Notes: generated by a model from the letters alone, not told the origin. Counted from the stretch's first letter, positions 27,001 to 36,541 are shown. The stretch: 57,115 nt of DNA from Candidatus Binatia bacterium (GCA_028278325.1 JANQEO010000152.1:1-57115), one strand, 5' to 3'. Numbers and translations: made by a program.

Positions 27001-27678
27001 GTGGACGGGGGGATGCACAGACAGTTGCAGAACAGCAAAGCGCAGAAGCCGGGTGACCCTCATGCCAGTAAGATCTACTCTGATCTTTCAGGCGTTTACG
27101 ACCGAATCTTCGAGAAAGTGTTCAAGCGGAGGATCTTCCGCGTGGTGCGCGGCCTCGACATTCCGCCGGGAGCCAAGGTCCTTGAGGTGGGCGTCGGAAC
27201 GGGTCTTTCCCTTGACGCTTACCCCAGCCATTGCGAGGTGACCTGCATAGACTTGTCCCAGAGCATGCTGGACCATGCGGCCCGCAAGATGGATCCTGAA
27301 CGTCACTCTCACATCACCTTGCGGCAGATGGACGCCATGTCCCTGGAGTTCGACGACAATGAGTTCGATTTCGTTACCGCCTTCCACGTCGTGACGGTGG
27401 TGCCCGATCCCAAGCGTCTAGTCGACGAGATGACGCGCGTGTGCCGGCCGGACGGGCAAGTCGTGATCATCAACCATTTCAGCAGCAGGCGACCCTACAT
27501 TCGCGCCGTAGTCGATCTGGCCGACCCGCTCACGCGGCGGCTGGGCTGGAGTACGAGGCTCGATCTCGACAACGTCATGCGCGGCAGTCGCTTGAATCTC
27601 GAACACCGGTACAAGACCTCTCCCTGGTCTTTGTTCACGGTCGTCGAAGCACGCAAGTTCCACGCCGCCGGCCACTGA
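27001..27678 (+). CDS. Class I SAM methyltransferase, PmtA-like
   Basis: 225 residues. GTG chosen because AGGAAG lies 8 bases before it; an ATG four codons later has no room for a ribosome site. Rossmann methyltransferase with LEVGVGTGLSL (SAM-binding motif I), CIDLSQSMLDHA, and DFVTAFHVVTVVPDP. The opening HASKIYSDLSGVYDRIFEKV resembles phosphatidylethanolamine N-methyltransferases of the Rhodobacter type and also UbiE-like enzymes. A lipid substrate is likely but not proven. Confidence 0.75.
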   Translation: MDGGMHRQLQNSKAQKPGDPHASKIYSDLSGVYDRIFEKVFKRRIFRVVRGLDIPPGAKVLEVGVGTGLSLDAYPSHCEVTCIDLSQSMLDHAARKMDPERHSHITLRQMDAMSLEFDDNEFDFVTAFHVVTVVPDPKRLVDEMTRVCRPDGQVVIINHFSSRRPYIRAVVDLADPLTRRLGWSTRLDLDNVMRGSRLNLEHRYKTSPWSLFTVVEARKFHAAGH

Positions 27679-27698
27679 GCCGGATCTCTAAGCGCTGA

Positions 27699-28280
27699 TC
27701 AATGTGTGCGTGAGGGCAGAATGCCCTCCGAGGGCACGCCAAGCGACATGAGGCGACGTTTGTAGCGCGGGTGGCCGGTTCGCACCCACTTCTCGTAGAG
27801 CATTACGACCCGCTGCTTGGATGCCGACAGCTCTCTGTCGGCGACCATGGTCAGTGCGCGTGCGAAGTCCTCGAATCGGTTGCCCAAGTCGATGTAGGTG
27901 TCGCCGACGGCGCCGCTCGCGTCCAGGCCCCCGAGCGAGAGGTAAGCCTCGCTGCCGATGCGGAAGTAATACTCGGTGGCGGCCAGGCGGGCTTCGATGT
28001 AGTCGAGGAATATGCCCGAGAGAAACAGCGTCGTATCCGCCAACTCCTTGAGCTTGTGGTAGCGAAGCTGGGGCTCCAGTGACGCGGCGCTGAGCAGCTC
28101 CACGCCGAAAGCTCGCGTCCAGGTCTCGGGAGCGACGCGAAGGTAGTCTCGCAACAGCCTGGAAAGGTAGGCCTCGGTCGACGACGTAGTCGCTATGGAC
28201 TGGGCCGCCAGCGCGTCGTGAACGAGTTCGTCCAGCACGCTGTCCAGGGATTCGCTGACCAGGTGGGGCGCTGCACTCAT
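27699..28280 (-). CDS. Uncharacterised helical protein near mla genes
   Basis: 193 residues, mostly alpha-helical, no signal peptide or membrane helix. The central block LADTTLFLSGIFLDYI and EYYFRIGSEAYLSLG reminds me of a widespread uncharacterised proteobacterial family with a D-T-x-L-F-x-x-G-F/I-F pattern; I cannot name it. The C-terminus is basic (RYKRRL). It lies 151 bases past mlaD on the same strand, so it may be transcribed with or separately from the Mla operon. It converges with the methyltransferase. Confidence 0.6.
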   Translation of the reverse strand: MSAAPHLVSESLDSVLDELVHDALAAQSIATTSSTEAYLSRLLRDYLRVAPETWTRAFGVELLSAASLEPQLRYHKLKELADTTLFLSGIFLDYIEARLAATEYYFRIGSEAYLSLGGLDASGAVGDTYIDLGNRFEDFARALTMVADRELSASKQRVVMLYEKWVRTGHPRYKRRLMSLGVPSEGILPSRTH

Positions 28281-28431
28281 CGTCGGGTAGTCCTCAACAG
28301 TCTACGGGGCTGGTCCCGATTATCCAGCCGGTCCGGTCTATTCAGTGTATCTCCGGCATGGCGCGGACGGCGCCCAAAAAGGCTGCGCTATGCCGCATGG
28401 AGTCATACGGTGAGCCCCCTGGGGGCGAACA

Positions 28432-29472
28432 TCATTCGGCGGCGCTGACAGTGCCGCTGGAGGGGAAGGGCCAGAACCACTTCAAGCCGGTCCACAGTCC
28501 CCGCCAGAAGGCTCCCGTGCTGTTGCCTCCCACGAAGCTCTGAGCGTCCTCGTATAGGCCGTCGTCGTAGACGAGCTTGCCGATAGTGCCCTGGCCGGAT
28601 CGAACCTTGGCCGTGATTTCGGCGATGCTGGTGACGCTGGCCTCGACGCCTTCGAGGGTGGCGTCGGCGAAGTTCTCGTCGTCCACCAGGCGCGGCAGCA
28701 GCCCGCGGCCGCGATTGAGGCGGGTCATGAACTCTGCGGCTTCGGTGCTGGCTATCCGGATGTTTTCCAGAGCCTCACGCGTGCGTGGTCCTTCCGACAG
28801 CATCACGCCGAAGGCGCCTTCGCCCGCCTCGACCCTCGCGAGCATCTCGTCGAGCCTCGTGCTCGCCTGTTCGACGTTGGCCATCGTACGGCTCATGTCG
28901 GTGATGAGTCCGTCTCCGAGCTCCTCGTCGCTGATGAGCCTGCCGACGAGTCCCGAACGATTGTTGATGTCGGTGAGCACCTGACGCAGAAGAGCCGTGA
29001 CCTCTATCGCGTTGCTGACGATGTCGCCGCTCTGTCCGAGGATGGCCTCATAGTCGACGGGGTCGACGGAACGAATCAGGCCGTAGGGTTCCAAGGGCGC
29101 CGACTCCGTGGCCCCTCCACTCAACTCGACGTACTTGTCTCCGAGCAACCCGAAGGTTTGAATCCTGCCTACGGTGTCGACCTTGATACGGTCCTTGACG
29201 TCGCTGACGATCGAAAGCCGCACGTCTATGTATTGAGCCTGCAGGTCGTCGGGGAAGAACATCTTGTCCACCGAGCCGACCGTGACACCGTTGAGGGTAA
29301 CCGGGGCGCCGACGGCAAGACCGTTGGTGCGTGTGAAGTGGACCCGATACTTGGTGCGTCCGCTCCAAAGCTGTTGCTCCGACCCGACCAGGATTATCCC
29401 GATCGCGATTACCACGGCGCATACCACTGCCGTGAGGCCGACGGAGAACTGCTTGGAGCTGGGAGACTTCAC
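28432..29472 (-). CDS. mlaD: MCE-domain substrate-binding protein MlaD
   Basis: 346 residues: one membrane anchor near 11-30, the MCE domain at about 40-120 (FTRTNGLAVGAPVTLNG, TVGSVDKMFF), then a long helical region with amphipathic repeats to about residue 310. In E. coli MlaD is 183 residues; the long helical tail resembles larger MCE proteins that make periplasmic tunnels. It binds phospholipid between the inner-membrane transporter and the periplasm. ATG overlaps the mlaF stop (ATGA). Confidence 0.87.
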   Translation of the reverse strand: MKSPSSKQFSVGLTAVVCAVVIAIGIILVGSEQQLWSGRTKYRVHFTRTNGLAVGAPVTLNGVTVGSVDKMFFPDDLQAQYIDVRLSIVSDVKDRIKVDTVGRIQTFGLLGDKYVELSGGATESAPLEPYGLIRSVDPVDYEAILGQSGDIVSNAIEVTALLRQVLTDINNRSGLVGRLISDEELGDGLITDMSRTMANVEQASTRLDEMLARVEAGEGAFGVMLSEGPRTREALENIRIASTEAAEFMTRLNRGRGLLPRLVDDENFADATLEGVEASVTSIAEITAKVRSGQGTIGKLVYDDGLYEDAQSFVGGNSTGAFWRGLWTGLKWFWPFPSSGTVSAAE

Positions 29473-30227
29473 GACTGCTCGACTGTCAGTGGGTCGTTGG
29501 CGAGAAACTGCTTGATGTTCGAGTCGGTGCTGCGATGCATCTCGTCCATCGTGCCTACCGCCTGAATCGCACCATCATACAGGAAGGCCACGCGGTCCGC
29601 GACATATGTCGCGCTCGCTATATCGTGCGTTACGACTACCGACGTCAGCCCGAAACGTGACTGCAGGTCGCGAATCAGTGCGTTGATCTGCGCGGATGTC
29701 ACCGGATCGAGCCCGGTGGTGGGTTCGTCGTAGAGCATGCAGTCGGGCTGCAGCGCGAGCGCCCTCGCGAGTGCGGCTCGCTTGCGCATGCCGCCGCTCA
29801 ATTCGTCCGGCATCTTCTCCTGCGTGTCACGCAGGTCGACCAGGGCCAACAGTTCGGCCACGCGGTCGTTTCTTTCCGCAAGCGTTCCTATGCTGTGATG
29901 ATCGAGCGCGAACCTGACGTTCTCGCCGACGGTGAGAGAGTCGAACAGGGCGCCGCCTTGAAACAACATGCCGATCGCGCGCCTGGCGTCGAGTAGCTCC
30001 TGTTCGCTGGCCCCGGACATGTCGGTGCCTTGGAAGAAAACCGAGCCCGAGTCCGGACGTAGCAATCCGTTGAGGTGCTTGAGTAGTACGCTCTTGCCTG
30101 TACCCGAGCGGCCCAGGATGACCAGCGTTTCGCCTTTGCGGATATCCAGGTCGAGGGAGTCCAGCACGGTCACGCCGCCGAACTGCTTGCTGAGTTGGCG
30201 GCAGGATATGGCGGATTCGACGCTCAT
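29469..30227 (-). CDS. mlaF: Phospholipid ABC transporter ATPase MlaF
   Basis: 252 residues with Walker A GRSGTGKS, signature LSGGMRKRAALARAL, Walker B CMLYDEPTTGLD and the switch His in VVVTHD. Energises lipid movement between inner and outer membranes. Start overlaps the mlaE stop by 4 bases. Confidence 0.93.
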   Translation of the reverse strand: MSVESAISCRQLSKQFGGVTVLDSLDLDIRKGETLVILGRSGTGKSVLLKHLNGLLRPDSGSVFFQGTDMSGASEQELLDARRAIGMLFQGGALFDSLTVGENVRFALDHHSIGTLAERNDRVAELLALVDLRDTQEKMPDELSGGMRKRAALARALALQPDCMLYDEPTTGLDPVTSAQINALIRDLQSRFGLTSVVVTHDIASATYVADRVAFLYDGAIQAVGTMDEMHRSTDSNIKQFLANDPLTVEQS

Positions 30228-30970
30228 ATCGACAACATCAGTTTGGTTACGAAGAAGTCGCTGACCAGAACCGAGATGGAGGCCGCGACTACCGTCCGTG
30301 TGGTGGCACGCCCTACGCCGTCGGCGCCGTTGCGGGCCGACATGCCGTTGTAGCAGGCGATGGACCCGATGATTACAGCGAAGACCAAGCCCTTGGTGAG
30401 GCTCCGGATCAGGTCGCCCACGACCAGGAGTTGGAGGAGGCTGCGCGTATAGAACGTGGCCGGCACTCCCAACTCGAGGCTGGCCAGCAACATGCCGCCG
30501 AGCACGCCGACCATGTCGGCAAGGGCGGTCATCAGCGGCATCATCACGATGATGGCGATCATGCGCGGGACGACCAGGTAGGCGACGGGGTCGGCGCCCA
30601 TGGAGCGCAGCGCATCTATCTGTTCGGTGACTTTCATCGTGCCGAGTTCGGCAGCCATGCCCGCGCCCACGCGTCCGCCGATCATGAGCGCCGTCAGGAC
30701 AGGGCCGAGCTCCGTGATGATGGCGAAGCCTACCGCTTTGCTGATGAAGATTTTGGCGCCGAACATGGCGAGGAAGGGGCCGAGCTGGATGGTCATGACC
30801 ATGCCGGTGAACACGGCGGTCAGCGTTACGATGGACAGGGAGCGGACGCCGACCTCGTGTAGTTGATCGAGCACGACGCCGAAACGGGGAGGCGATCTGA
30901 CGGCGGTAACCGCTGATTGCCCGAGAAGGATGAGGAGAGCGCCGAGCGCGCTCAGCCAGCCGTTAGCCAA
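30224..30970 (-). CDS. mlaE: Phospholipid ABC transporter permease MlaE
   Basis: 248 residues, five to six hydrophobic helices, with the MlaE-family loop ELGPVLTALMIGGRVGAGMAAELGTMKVTEQIDAL region (TELGPVLTALMIGGRVGAGM). First gene of the mlaEFD unit. The start is a TTG with a weak GGGAAC site; no other start fits. No mlaB or mlaC gene is present beside it. Confidence 0.92.
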   Translation of the reverse strand: MANGWLSALGALLILLGQSAVTAVRSPPRFGVVLDQLHEVGVRSLSIVTLTAVFTGMVMTIQLGPFLAMFGAKIFISKAVGFAIITELGPVLTALMIGGRVGAGMAAELGTMKVTEQIDALRSMGADPVAYLVVPRMIAIIVMMPLMTALADMVGVLGGMLLASLELGVPATFYTRSLLQLLVVGDLIRSLTKGLVFAVIIGSIACYNGMSARNGADGVGRATTRTVVAASISVLVSDFFVTKLMLSI

Positions 30971-31062
30971 GGGTAGTTCCCGCCACCGCGTCCACCACCT
31001 AATCCGGTAAACGATACCACGCAGGCGGGGTGCAGGTCCATGCTGCGCGGGCGTGAGCGGAT

Positions 31063-31422
31063 TCAGGCCTGGTCGTGTTCGCGGTCGGCTTGTTCGCCCG
31101 CGCGCTTCATTTCGTCGAGTACCGAGTGGTGGTCGGACATGGCGATGCCTATCAGGTAAGCGCTACGTGCGATCATGTGTCCGCCGACGGGGTTGGTGAC
31201 CACCACGAACAGCATGGTCAGAAGCTCGGGTACGATGCTGTGGTCGGATGCGCGAAAGACGAGGGCGGACGCCAGGAGGCAACCTGCCAATCCGAGCGTG
31301 GATGCCTTGGTGAGCGCGTGCAGGCGCGTATATACGTCGGGCAGGCGCCAGATCCCCAGCGATGCCAGGCAAACGAAGAAGGTGCCGATCAACAGGCAGG
31401 CGCAGATGATGGCGTCAGTCAA
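31063..31422 (-). CDS. mrpG: Mrp antiporter subunit G
   Basis: 119 residues, three membrane helices, with LIGTFFVCLASLGIWRLPD and DVYTRLHALTKASTLG, the MrpG/MnhG signature. The acidic/basic C-terminal tail is soluble. TTG start overlapping the mrpF stop by 8 bases. Last gene of the operon. Confidence 0.9.
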   Translation of the reverse strand: MTDAIICACLLIGTFFVCLASLGIWRLPDVYTRLHALTKASTLGLAGCLLASALVFRASDHSIVPELLTMLFVVVTNPVGGHMIARSAYLIGIAMSDHHSVLDEMKRAGEQADREHDQA

Positions 31423-31684
31423 TGGGGCGTCCTCTTATCAGGTAACGGGCGATCGCTACGGTTCCGAAGAAGCCCAGGATGGCGATGGCCATGACCGCTT
31501 CTATGTAGTGACGAGAAGATCGCGAGATCTCGAAAACGATAATGATGCACATGATGCAGGACGCGAGCGCGTCGGTTCCGACCACGCGATCGGCTACGCT
31601 GGGGCCGCGAATTACACGGTACAGGGGCCCCAGCATCGCGAGGGTCAGGGCGATGAGGCAGGCGTTCGCGGTTGTCTGGATCAC
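31415..31684 (-). CDS. mrpF: Mrp antiporter subunit F
   Basis: 89 residues. The longest frame extends 104 codons further upstream, but that part is an out-of-frame shadow of mrpE; the GTG overlapping the mrpE stop (GTGA) behind GGAGAA gives the normal MrpF length. Three helices with RVIRGPSVADRVVGTDAL, the family core. Confidence 0.9.
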   Translation of the reverse strand: MIQTTANACLIALTLAMLGPLYRVIRGPSVADRVVGTDALASCIMCIIIVFEISRSSRHYIEAVMAIAILGFFGTVAIARYLIRGRPID

Positions 31685-32016
31685 TTCTCCAGCTCCAGCA
31701 GGTGGACTTCGAAGGCCTTTCGGATGGTTTCCACGGTTTCCGCCGGGTCGGCGATGTTGAGAGTGTGGATGTAAAGGACGTCGCGGTCCTCGGACACGTC
31801 CAGGGTCAGGGTCCCCGGTGTCAGCGTGATCATGTTGGCGAGGCTGACGATCGAGTAGTCGCTGTGCAGCCGGGTGTCGTAGGCAACGATGCCGGCTCTT
31901 ATCTTGAGCTTCGGCGACAGCACCGTGCGAGCCACCGCTATATTCGACAGGAACAGTTCCCAGAGAAAGCTTCCTGCCAGGCGGATGAGGGTCCATAGCT
32001 TGCGCACCACAGTCAC
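31681..32016 (-). CDS. mrpE: Mrp antiporter subunit E
   Basis: 111 residues, GTG start overlapping the mrpD stop (GTGA) with AAGGAG before it. One or two N-terminal helices, then SLANMITLTPGTLTLDV and LYIHTLNI, the MrpE signature. Shorter than the usual 150-160 residues at the N-terminus: the first two helices of many MrpE proteins are reduced to one. Confidence 0.85.
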   Translation of the reverse strand: MTVVRKLWTLIRLAGSFLWELFLSNIAVARTVLSPKLKIRAGIVAYDTRLHSDYSIVSLANMITLTPGTLTLDVSEDRDVLYIHTLNIADPAETVETIRKAFEVHLLELEK

Positions 32017-33497
32017 TCCTTTCCTAGAACCGCATCAATATACGCCTGGGGGTCTAGTAGCTGCTCGGCGGCAAGTGCGGCATATGGAAGGGCGTATGAT
32101 GCACCCAAGCCCAGGATTATGCCCAAGGCGACCAGTACGCCGATGGATATGTTGCGTGCGGCCTGGCCCTCTTGGTAGACGGGGCCGGTCGTCTCCGGGC
32201 TCCAGAACACATAGCGAAAGATCTTCATCATCGAGAACAGCGTCAGGAACCCTACCAGGACGCTGATGAAGACGGTCTTGTAGAAGTCGTCTTCGAGTCC
32301 CGCTTGGATGAGCATGAACTTCGCCACGAAGCCGCTCAGAGGGGGGACGCCCGCCAGTCCGAGCCCGGCGGTCAAGAACATTGCGCCGAGCAGCGGTGAT
32401 CCGTCGATGACGCCACCCAGGCGTTTCAGGTGAGCTGTACCGCGCGATGCTTCAACGGCGCCGGCTATCAGGAACAGCGACGTCTTCACCAGGATGTGGT
32501 GGACGATGTAGAAGATGCCGCCGGTCAGCGCCAAAGGCGTGAAGATCGCCAGCCCCATGATCATGTAGCCGATCTGGCTGATGATGTGATAGGAGAGCAC
32601 ACGCTTCATGTGCCACTGCGACAGAGCGCCGATGACGCCGAAGAACATCGTCGTGCAGGCGGTGAACGCCAGGACGGGCAACACGAAGGGGACGGTGTCG
32701 GCGAAGAACAACGACACGACCCGGAAGAGGGCGTAGACCCCGACTTTGGTCAACAGGCCGCCGAAGAAGCCGCTGATCACGGTGGGCGGCGCGAAGTAGG
32801 CCCGGGGTAGCCACATGTAGACGGGGAACAAAGCGCCTTTGACCCCGAAGACGACCATGAAGATCACCGCTGTCGCACCCGTCAGTGCCGTGTCGTCGAC
32901 TTGCGGCAGCTTGGCGGCGATATCGGCCATGTTCAGAGTTCCGGTGAGCGAGTAAACCATCGCCACGCCTAGCAGGAACATCGCCGAGGACAGCGCGTTC
33001 AGCACCAAATACTTGAAGGTCTCTTGAAGCTGGTAGCCTTCGCTGCCGAGTGCCATCAGCCCGTAGGAGCTGATCAACAACACCTCGAACCAAACAAACA
33101 GGTTGAAGAGGTCGCCGGTGAGGAAGGAGCCGTTGACTCCCATGAGCAGGAACTGGAACAGGGGGTAGAAGAACATGCGCTCACGAGGCTCGTCGAGCGT
33201 GAACGCCGCGAACACCAGGCAGGCTGTCGATACCACCATGGTGACCAGCACCATGAGGGCGCCGAGCATGTCGACCGTGAACGCGATACCGAAAGGCGCT
33301 GCCCAGCCGCCGAATGCCAGGACCTGTATTCCGTCTGACTCCACCTGGGAGACGAGCAGGGCGGCGAATACGAGCGTGGTCACGTTCGCCGCAAAAGCGA
33401 CCGCCCGCGAGGCCGACGGCCAATTCCGTAGAAAGACCAGCAGGGTTCCGGCGGCCAGAGGCAAAGCGACCGGTAGTATGGGCAGGCTACTCGTCAT
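32013..33497 (-). CDS. mrpD: Mrp antiporter subunit D
   Basis: 494 residues, about fourteen helices, homologous to the NuoM/NuoN proton-pumping subunits. Seen are DLFNLFVWFEVLLISSYGL, with the conserved Glu in the helix, and the Lys of VFGVKGALFPVYMWLP. ATG at 33497 overlaps mrpC by 11 bases; a TTG one codon before is possible. It probably forms one proton or cation path. Confidence 0.92.
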   Translation of the reverse strand: MTSSLPILPVALPLAAGTLLVFLRNWPSASRAVAFAANVTTLVFAALLVSQVESDGIQVLAFGGWAAPFGIAFTVDMLGALMVLVTMVVSTACLVFAAFTLDEPRERMFFYPLFQFLLMGVNGSFLTGDLFNLFVWFEVLLISSYGLMALGSEGYQLQETFKYLVLNALSSAMFLLGVAMVYSLTGTLNMADIAAKLPQVDDTALTGATAVIFMVVFGVKGALFPVYMWLPRAYFAPPTVISGFFGGLLTKVGVYALFRVVSLFFADTVPFVLPVLAFTACTTMFFGVIGALSQWHMKRVLSYHIISQIGYMIMGLAIFTPLALTGGIFYIVHHILVKTSLFLIAGAVEASRGTAHLKRLGGVIDGSPLLGAMFLTAGLGLAGVPPLSGFVAKFMLIQAGLEDDFYKTVFISVLVGFLTLFSMMKIFRYVFWSPETTGPVYQEGQAARNISIGVLVALGIILGLGASYALPYAALAAEQLLDPQAYIDAVLGKE

Positions 33498-33828
33498 CAA
33501 GTATCCCGTGAAGCTGTGTCAGGTCGTCGGTGTTGAAGGCCTGGTAGGTGCGGAACGCCAGCGTCAGCAATAGAGCCGTCACGCCGAAGCCGATGACGAT
33601 GGCCGTGAGGATCAATGCTTGTGGTAGAGGGTCGACGGTAGCGACGGGCTCGTGTCCCAGGATCGGTGCCCGCCCCTCGGAAAGCCCGCCCGTTGCCAGG
33701 AGCATCAGGTTGACCCCGTTGGACAGCAGGCCGAGTCCGATGACTACCCGCAACAGGGTGCGGTCCAGCACGAGGTAGATCCCGCAGCTGATCAGTACGG
33801 CTATGGTGAGAAGGACGAGGGACTCCAT
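33487..33828 (-). CDS. mrpC: Mrp antiporter subunit C
   Basis: 113 residues, three helices, NuoK homologue, with LRVVIGLGLLSNGVNLMLL and DPLPQALILTAIVIGFGVTA. ATG shares one base with the mrpB stop (TGATG); a TTG directly before is an alternative. Confidence 0.92.
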   Translation of the reverse strand: MESLVLLTIAVLISCGIYLVLDRTLLRVVIGLGLLSNGVNLMLLATGGLSEGRAPILGHEPVATVDPLPQALILTAIVIGFGVTALLLTLAFRTYQAFNTDDLTQLHGILDDE

Positions 33829-34244
33829 CAACTGCTCCTGGTCATGGCCGTGATCACGGTTCCTACGTTGCCCACGACGACGATATAGACGCCGAGGTCG
33901 AACAGGGCCGCCGTCGCAAGCTCGACGTGGCCGAATAGCGGAAGGTCGACGTGCCCGAAGGTGTGGGTGAAGAAGGCGGCGCCCAGGAACATCGGCGTTG
34001 CCGCCGTCACCAGGGCCACGACGAGGCCGATGCCGACCAGCATCACGTAGATGTTGCCGCTACCGGAGTCCTTCTCATGTCCGAAGGCTATCAAACGGAT
34101 GACGATGGCTGCGGCCGTTAGTAGCCCGGCAATGAAGCCGCCACCGGGAGAGTTGTGCCCTTTCAGGAACAGCCATGCCGCGAACAGAAGCATCATCGGG
34201 TACACGGCGCGCACGCCGATCTGTAGAATCAGCGACCTGTTCAT
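33828..34244 (-). CDS. mrpB: Mrp antiporter subunit B
   Basis: 138 residues. The frame is open far upstream, but that part is a shadow of mrpA; the ATG sharing one base with the mrpA stop (TGATG) fits the family. Four helices, with FLKGHNSPGGGFIAGLLTA and ELATAALFDLGVYIVVVG, both diagnostic. Confidence 0.92.
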   Translation of the reverse strand: MNRSLILQIGVRAVYPMMLLFAAWLFLKGHNSPGGGFIAGLLTAAAIVIRLIAFGHEKDSGSGNIYVMLVGIGLVVALVTAATPMFLGAAFFTHTFGHVDLPLFGHVELATAALFDLGVYIVVVGNVGTVITAMTRSS

Positions 34245-36529
34245 CAGGAACGGCGCTCCGGTTTCAATGCGATGAGGGCGAAGCACGCCAGGGCCGCGAT
34301 GCCCAAGACGCTGATCTCTCCCAGGGTGTCGAGTCCCCTGAAGTCGACCAGGATGACATTGACGATGTTGTGACCGCCGGCCTGCTCGACCGAGTTCTCC
34401 ACGAAGTATCCGGAAATCGAAGTCGCTACGCGGGCTGCGCGGGCCTGATAGACGAGATAGGCGGCGCCGAATCCGAACGTCACCGCCAAGCCCAATGACC
34501 AGGGGCGAAGCACGGTTCGCCTCGCCGAAGAGTAGTAGGGTGGCAGGAACACGAAGGCCGCAAGGAAGAGAGCGACCGATATCGTTTCCACCATGACCTG
34601 GGTCAGAGCCAGGTCCGGTGCGCCGAGCAGGGCGAACAGAAGGGCCAGGCTGTAACCGCTGGCGCCGAGGGCGATGATCGCGGCCAGGCGCGTCGTGGCT
34701 CTTACCGCGGCTATGGCGGCGATCATCGGCACGAGGCTCGCGGCATACTCGTAGGCTCCGGGAGTTCTCGACGGCCAGGAACCGGAGTAGGTAATCACTC
34801 CGGTCGAAAGCGCCGCGATACAGCCGGCCACCGTAACCCCGACTATTATGGTGGCGTAGCGCGAAACCACCCCGCTCATGTAGGAGTCGGTAGCGGCACG
34901 CGAATAGCGCTCGAGCCCCGCCAGCCATCCCGTATAGGCTCTGTCGGCGACGAGTGTCGGGGCGTCGGGATCACGCTGTCTCCACCAGGCGGCGAATATC
35001 ACCAAGCCTCCAGCTATCGCCGCCACGCTGGCTGCAAGAGTGATGTTGAAGCCGTGCCACAGCGCCAGGTGAAGATGAGGGGGATGGGATGCCAGGGCTG
35101 CTCCCGTTGCGGCCTCTACCAGGTGACCGGCCAGCCCCTGAGGCATCAAGCCGAGCACAACGGCGCCGGCAACCAGCACTGCGGGGCCCCACAGCAAACC
35201 GGCGGAAGCCTCGTGGATCGAACCCGCCTCGTCGCTTCGCCCTTCACCCAGACCCAGAGCCAGCCCCATGGAATAGGCCACGGTCAATGCGGCGCCGATC
35301 AGGGCGATCTGGGGCAACAAGGCTGGCAGGCCGAGGGCCTGGTCGAGGAACATCTCCTTGGAAACGAATCCTCCCAGGGGCGGAATGCCGGCCATAGACA
35401 GGGCAGCCACGGCGAGCAGGATGTAGGTCCTCGGCATGTAGCGCCGCAACGAGGGAAGGCGTGTCAGGTCTCGCGTATGGGCCGCGTGCTCGATCACCCC
35501 GACGAGTAGGAACAGGGCCCCCTTGAACAGTCCGTGGTTGAGGATGTGAAAGAGGCCGGCGCTGGTGGCGTCGGGACGGTTCCATGCCAGCAGCGACATA
35601 ATCAAGCCGAGCTGGCTGACTGTGGAGAAGGCCAGAAGCGCCTTGAGGTCCTTTTGGCGCAGCGCAAGAAAGCTGCACCACGCCATCGTCGCGATGCCGA
35701 CGGTCGCAAGCAGCGGGGACCACACCGGTATCTCGTGCATGGCCGGCCCCAGACGCGCTACCAGGTAGAGGCCGGCTTTGACCATGGTGGCGGCGTGCAG
35801 ATAGGCGCTGACCGGCGTAGGTGCCTCCATCGCGCTCGGCAGCCACAGGTGGAAGGGGAGCTGTGCGGACTTCGTCATGGCCCCGGCGATGATGAGAAGG
35901 GCTGCGGTCGTGGCCCAGGGGCTCTCCGTCAAAAGGTGCCGGTTGGCGATGATCGTCGGGATCTCGAAGCTGCCCGCGATGATCCCCACCATTATGAAGC
36001 CCACGAGCATGGCCAACCCGCCGGTCACGGTGATGACCAGGGCTTTGAGGGCCCCGTTGCGCGACGCCTCTCTCTCGTGCCAGAAACCGATCAGAAGGAA
36101 GGAGGACACACTGGTCAGCTCCCAGAAGACGTAGAGGGATACGAGATTGGCCGACAGGACGACGCCGAGCATGGCGCCGGCGAAAATCAGCAGGTAGCAG
36201 AAGAAACGGCGGATCCTCTCGGTTTCGTCGAGGTATACGGCGGCGAAGGTGAAGACGATGAGTCCGATTCCGGTGATGAGCAGGGCAAAGAGCAGGCTGA
36301 GGCCGTCGGCCAGGATCGAGAAGCTGAAGCCTATTTCTCGGGCCCATCCGAGCGAAAGCTGAAGTGGTTCCTGAAGTATGGAGGGCGCCCGGAGGCAGAT
36401 GAGGGCGAAGCTCGCGCCGATGAAGCCCGAGGCGATCCATCCCGCGCGCTTCGCGCGAGGGCCGGCGAGAATAGGGAGTAGAGCCGCGCCGGCGAACGGC
36501 GACAAGACAGCGACCAGCAAAGCGCTCAT
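34244..36529 (-). CDS. mrpA: Mrp antiporter subunit A
   Basis: 761 residues with about twenty helices. The N-terminal NuoL-like part contains LYVFWELTSVSSFLLIGFWH and MTKSAQLPFHLWLPSAMEAP; the C-terminal part has LGAPDLALTQVMVETISVAL, the MrpA/MbhD-like module, then a NuoJ-like end (VILVDFRGLDTLGEISVLG). First gene of the complete ABCDEFG operon, which exports Na+ or other cations for protons and serves salt and alkali tolerance. It starts 31 bases after nadA. Confidence 0.93.
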   Translation of the reverse strand: MSALLVAVLSPFAGAALLPILAGPRAKRAGWIASGFIGASFALICLRAPSILQEPLQLSLGWAREIGFSFSILADGLSLLFALLITGIGLIVFTFAAVYLDETERIRRFFCYLLIFAGAMLGVVLSANLVSLYVFWELTSVSSFLLIGFWHEREASRNGALKALVITVTGGLAMLVGFIMVGIIAGSFEIPTIIANRHLLTESPWATTAALLIIAGAMTKSAQLPFHLWLPSAMEAPTPVSAYLHAATMVKAGLYLVARLGPAMHEIPVWSPLLATVGIATMAWCSFLALRQKDLKALLAFSTVSQLGLIMSLLAWNRPDATSAGLFHILNHGLFKGALFLLVGVIEHAAHTRDLTRLPSLRRYMPRTYILLAVAALSMAGIPPLGGFVSKEMFLDQALGLPALLPQIALIGAALTVAYSMGLALGLGEGRSDEAGSIHEASAGLLWGPAVLVAGAVVLGLMPQGLAGHLVEAATGAALASHPPHLHLALWHGFNITLAASVAAIAGGLVIFAAWWRQRDPDAPTLVADRAYTGWLAGLERYSRAATDSYMSGVVSRYATIIVGVTVAGCIAALSTGVITYSGSWPSRTPGAYEYAASLVPMIAAIAAVRATTRLAAIIALGASGYSLALLFALLGAPDLALTQVMVETISVALFLAAFVFLPPYYSSARRTVLRPWSLGLAVTFGFGAAYLVYQARAARVATSISGYFVENSVEQAGGHNIVNVILVDFRGLDTLGEISVLGIAALACFALIALKPERRS

Positions 36530-36541
36530 CGTTGAGTAAGG

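Noticed and set aside
31685..31996. Upstream extension of the mrpF frame
   Set aside because: It shadows mrpE; the extra residues are Arg/His/Pro-rich with no membrane helices.
34245..34928. Upstream extension of the mrpB frame
   Set aside because: It is an out-of-frame shadow of mrpA; the proper start overlaps the mrpA stop by one base.
35534..36481. 315-codon plus-strand frame inside mrpA
   Set aside because: It is the charged antisense reading of hydrophobic mrpA codons, with no domain evidence.
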